Positions 62,268 to 64,000 of a stretch of 64,000 bases of DNA are shown piece after piece. The stretch comes from Microcebus murinus (lineage: Eukaryota; Chordata; Mammalia; Primates; Cheirogaleidae). The translations under genes were made by a program, and so were the position numbers. The stretch lies in assembly GCF_040939455.1 (NCBI RefSeq), contig NC_134119.1, positions 66,822,890-66,886,889 of the forward strand, read 5' to 3'. The notes beneath the pieces are model-generated. The model saw only the letters and a list, made by a program, of their open reading frames with translations, was not told the DNA's origin and did not search any database. Position 1 is the first letter of the stretch. Every line of letters begins with the position of its first letter.

Positions 62268-64000
62268 ATAGCTCAAGAAAGAAATCAAATCAACAACATA
62301 GAAGCCGACAGAATGAACAATAATCTACCTTACCTATCAGTTATCTCAATAAATGTAAATGGCTTAAACTCTCCACTCAAGAGAAATAGGTTGGCTGAAT
62401 GGATAAGAAAATACAGGCCAAGTATATGCTGTCTTCAGGAAACACATCTAATGTGCAAGGATGCATATAGACTAAAGGTAAAATGGTGGACATCAGTATT
62501 CCAGGCAAGTGGAAGCCAAAAGAAGGCTGGCACGGCAGTTCTAATTTCAGACGATTTAGTTTTTAAACCAAAAAGTAGTGAAAGACAAAAATGGTCATTA
62601 TATAATGGTGAAGGGCACAGTTCAACAAGAAGAGATAACAATTTTAAATATATATGCACCCAACTTAGGTGCACCCAGTTTCATAAAGCAAACCTTACTG
62701 GATCTAAGCAAATTGTTTAACAGTAATTCCATACTTACCAGAGATTTCAACACCCCACTGACTGCACAGGTCAGATCCTCCAAACAGAAAATTAATAAAG
62801 AAATAATGGACTTAAACAAAACTCTAGAACAATTGGGTCTAATTGACATTTACAGGACATTCTACCCAAAATCCACTGAATATGCATTCTTCTCATCAGC
62901 TCACGGGACATTCTCTAAGATTGACCATATCCTAGGACACAAAGTAAATCTCAAGAAATTTAAAAAAATAGAAATCATACCATGTACCTTCTCAGATCAC
63001 AGTGGAATAAAAGTAGATATCAACCCTAAGAGAAACTCACATTTCTACACAAAAATGTGGAAATTAAACAACCTTCTACTAAATGATTACTTCATAAATG
63101 AAGAAATCAAGATGGAAATAAAAAAATTCTTTGAACAAAATGACAATGGAGAGACAAGTTATCAACTCCTCTGGGACACAGCTAAAGCAGTACTGAGAGG
63201 AAAGTTTATCTCCATAAATGCCTATAACCAAAAGTCAAAAAGATCACAAATAGACAATCTAACGAAACGACTCAAAGCGCTGGAAAAAGAAGAACAGACC
63301 AACCCCAAACCCAGCAGAAGAAGTGAAATTAACATGATCAAATCAGAACTAAATGAAATTGACAACAGGGAAGCTATACAGAAGATTAATAAAACAAAAA
63401 GGTTGGTTCTTTGAAAAATAAACAACATTGACACGCCTTTGGCTAGACTAACAAAAAGCAGAAAAGAGAAATATATAATAAGCTCCATCAGGAACAAAAA
63501 AAGAGATATAACAACTTATCCCAAGGAGATACAAGATATGATTTACGAATACTACAAAAACCTTTATGCACACAAACTGCACAATGTGGAGGAAAAGGAC
63601 AAATTACTATAAACACACTGCTTCCCTAGACTCAACCAGGAAGAAATAGAATTCCTGAACAGACCAATATCAGGAGCCTAAATAGAAACAGCAATTAAAA
63701 ATCTTCCTAAATAGAAGAGTCCCAGCCCAGATGGTTTCACATCTAAATTTTATCACACTTACAAAGAAGAACTGGTGCCTATCTTGCAGAAATTATTCCA
63801 CAACATCGAGAAGAATGGAAACCTCCACAAAACCTTTTATTAAGTGAACATTACTCTGATACCAAAACCAGGAAAGGATGCAACAAAAAAAAAAGAAAAC
63901 TACAGACCAATATCCCTTATTAATATACGCAAAAATTTTCAACAAAATCCTAGCAAACTGAATCCAGATACTTATCAAGAAAATTATCCATCACGACCAA
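62268..64000 (+). pseudogene. L1 ORF2, broken, partial (cassette C)
   Basis: The start codon is changed to ATA. A 2-nt loss near 62570 and a 1-nt gain near 63403 shift the frame, and stops occur near 63609, 63679, 63712 and 63840. The two stops of cassette A at 23260 and 23542 are absent here (Trp and Gln codons are present), so those lesions arose later in the A/B lineage. Confidence 0.9.

Larger units (their letters stand above)
59885..64000 (+). mobile_element. Decayed sense L1, continues past the window (cassette C)
   Basis: 5' UTR 59890-61223, ORF1 remnant, then ORF2 remnant to the window end. It lies at the same flank position as the L1s at 20587 and 37042, so it is probably the same ancestral insertion. 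It lacks about 200 bp at the 5' end but keeps about 110 bp of 5' UTR (60893-61003) that the other two have lost. An independent insertion at the same spot cannot be fully excluded. Confidence 0.85.

Overview
This is nuclear DNA from a strepsirrhine primate, most likely a lemur. Three signs support that. Dimeric Alu elements carry the linker extension typical of lemur Alus. Young L1 elements end in the tail motif seen at lemur L1 3' ends (gtacccccataatatgctgaaataaa). Three intact single-exon vomeronasal type-1 receptor (V1R) genes sit in a tandem array. No bacterial operons, tRNA, rRNA or CRISPR were seen. Nearly everything outside the receptors is retrotransposon or copies of one V1R cassette. 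Family names come from recognising sequence, not from a database search.

Layout. Bases 1-2778 are a diverged, inverted copy of the cassette's 5' half. Bases 2779-8985 are a bed of older antisense L1 pieces with a small hAT-like DNA transposon. Bases 8986-26792 are one antisense L1 insertion flanked by a 16-bp target-site duplication; its ORF2 was later split by a 15.5-kb segment (10210-25683) carrying V1R cassette A. Bases 26777-43638 are V1R cassette B, with its original left flank and a complete 6.6-kb L1. Bases 43639-44642 are an inverted, gene-less V1R upstream flank rich in CpG, followed by a second hAT-like element. Bases 45084-64000 are V1R cassette C, older and more diverged, with its own Alus, a twin-primed L1, a nearly full-length antisense L1 and a decayed sense L1 cut off by the window end.

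Cassettes A and B are colinear at a constant offset of 16455 bp at all the main landmarks. They share the same dead L1, the same 190-bp L1 3' insertion and almost the same receptor. The two receptors differ at 7 nucleotides, and by eye all 7 change the amino acid. Cassette C lacks the 190-bp L1 insertion but appears to share the large sense L1 downstream of the receptor. The inferred order is: cassette C splits off first; the small L1 inserts; cassette A is then copied from B into an L1 lying upstream of B.

Functionally, the three receptors would be G-protein-coupled chemosensory receptors of vomeronasal neurons. The rest of the window records how the family grew: L1 insertions, inverted-repeat junctions and template switching or gene conversion between V1R flanks.
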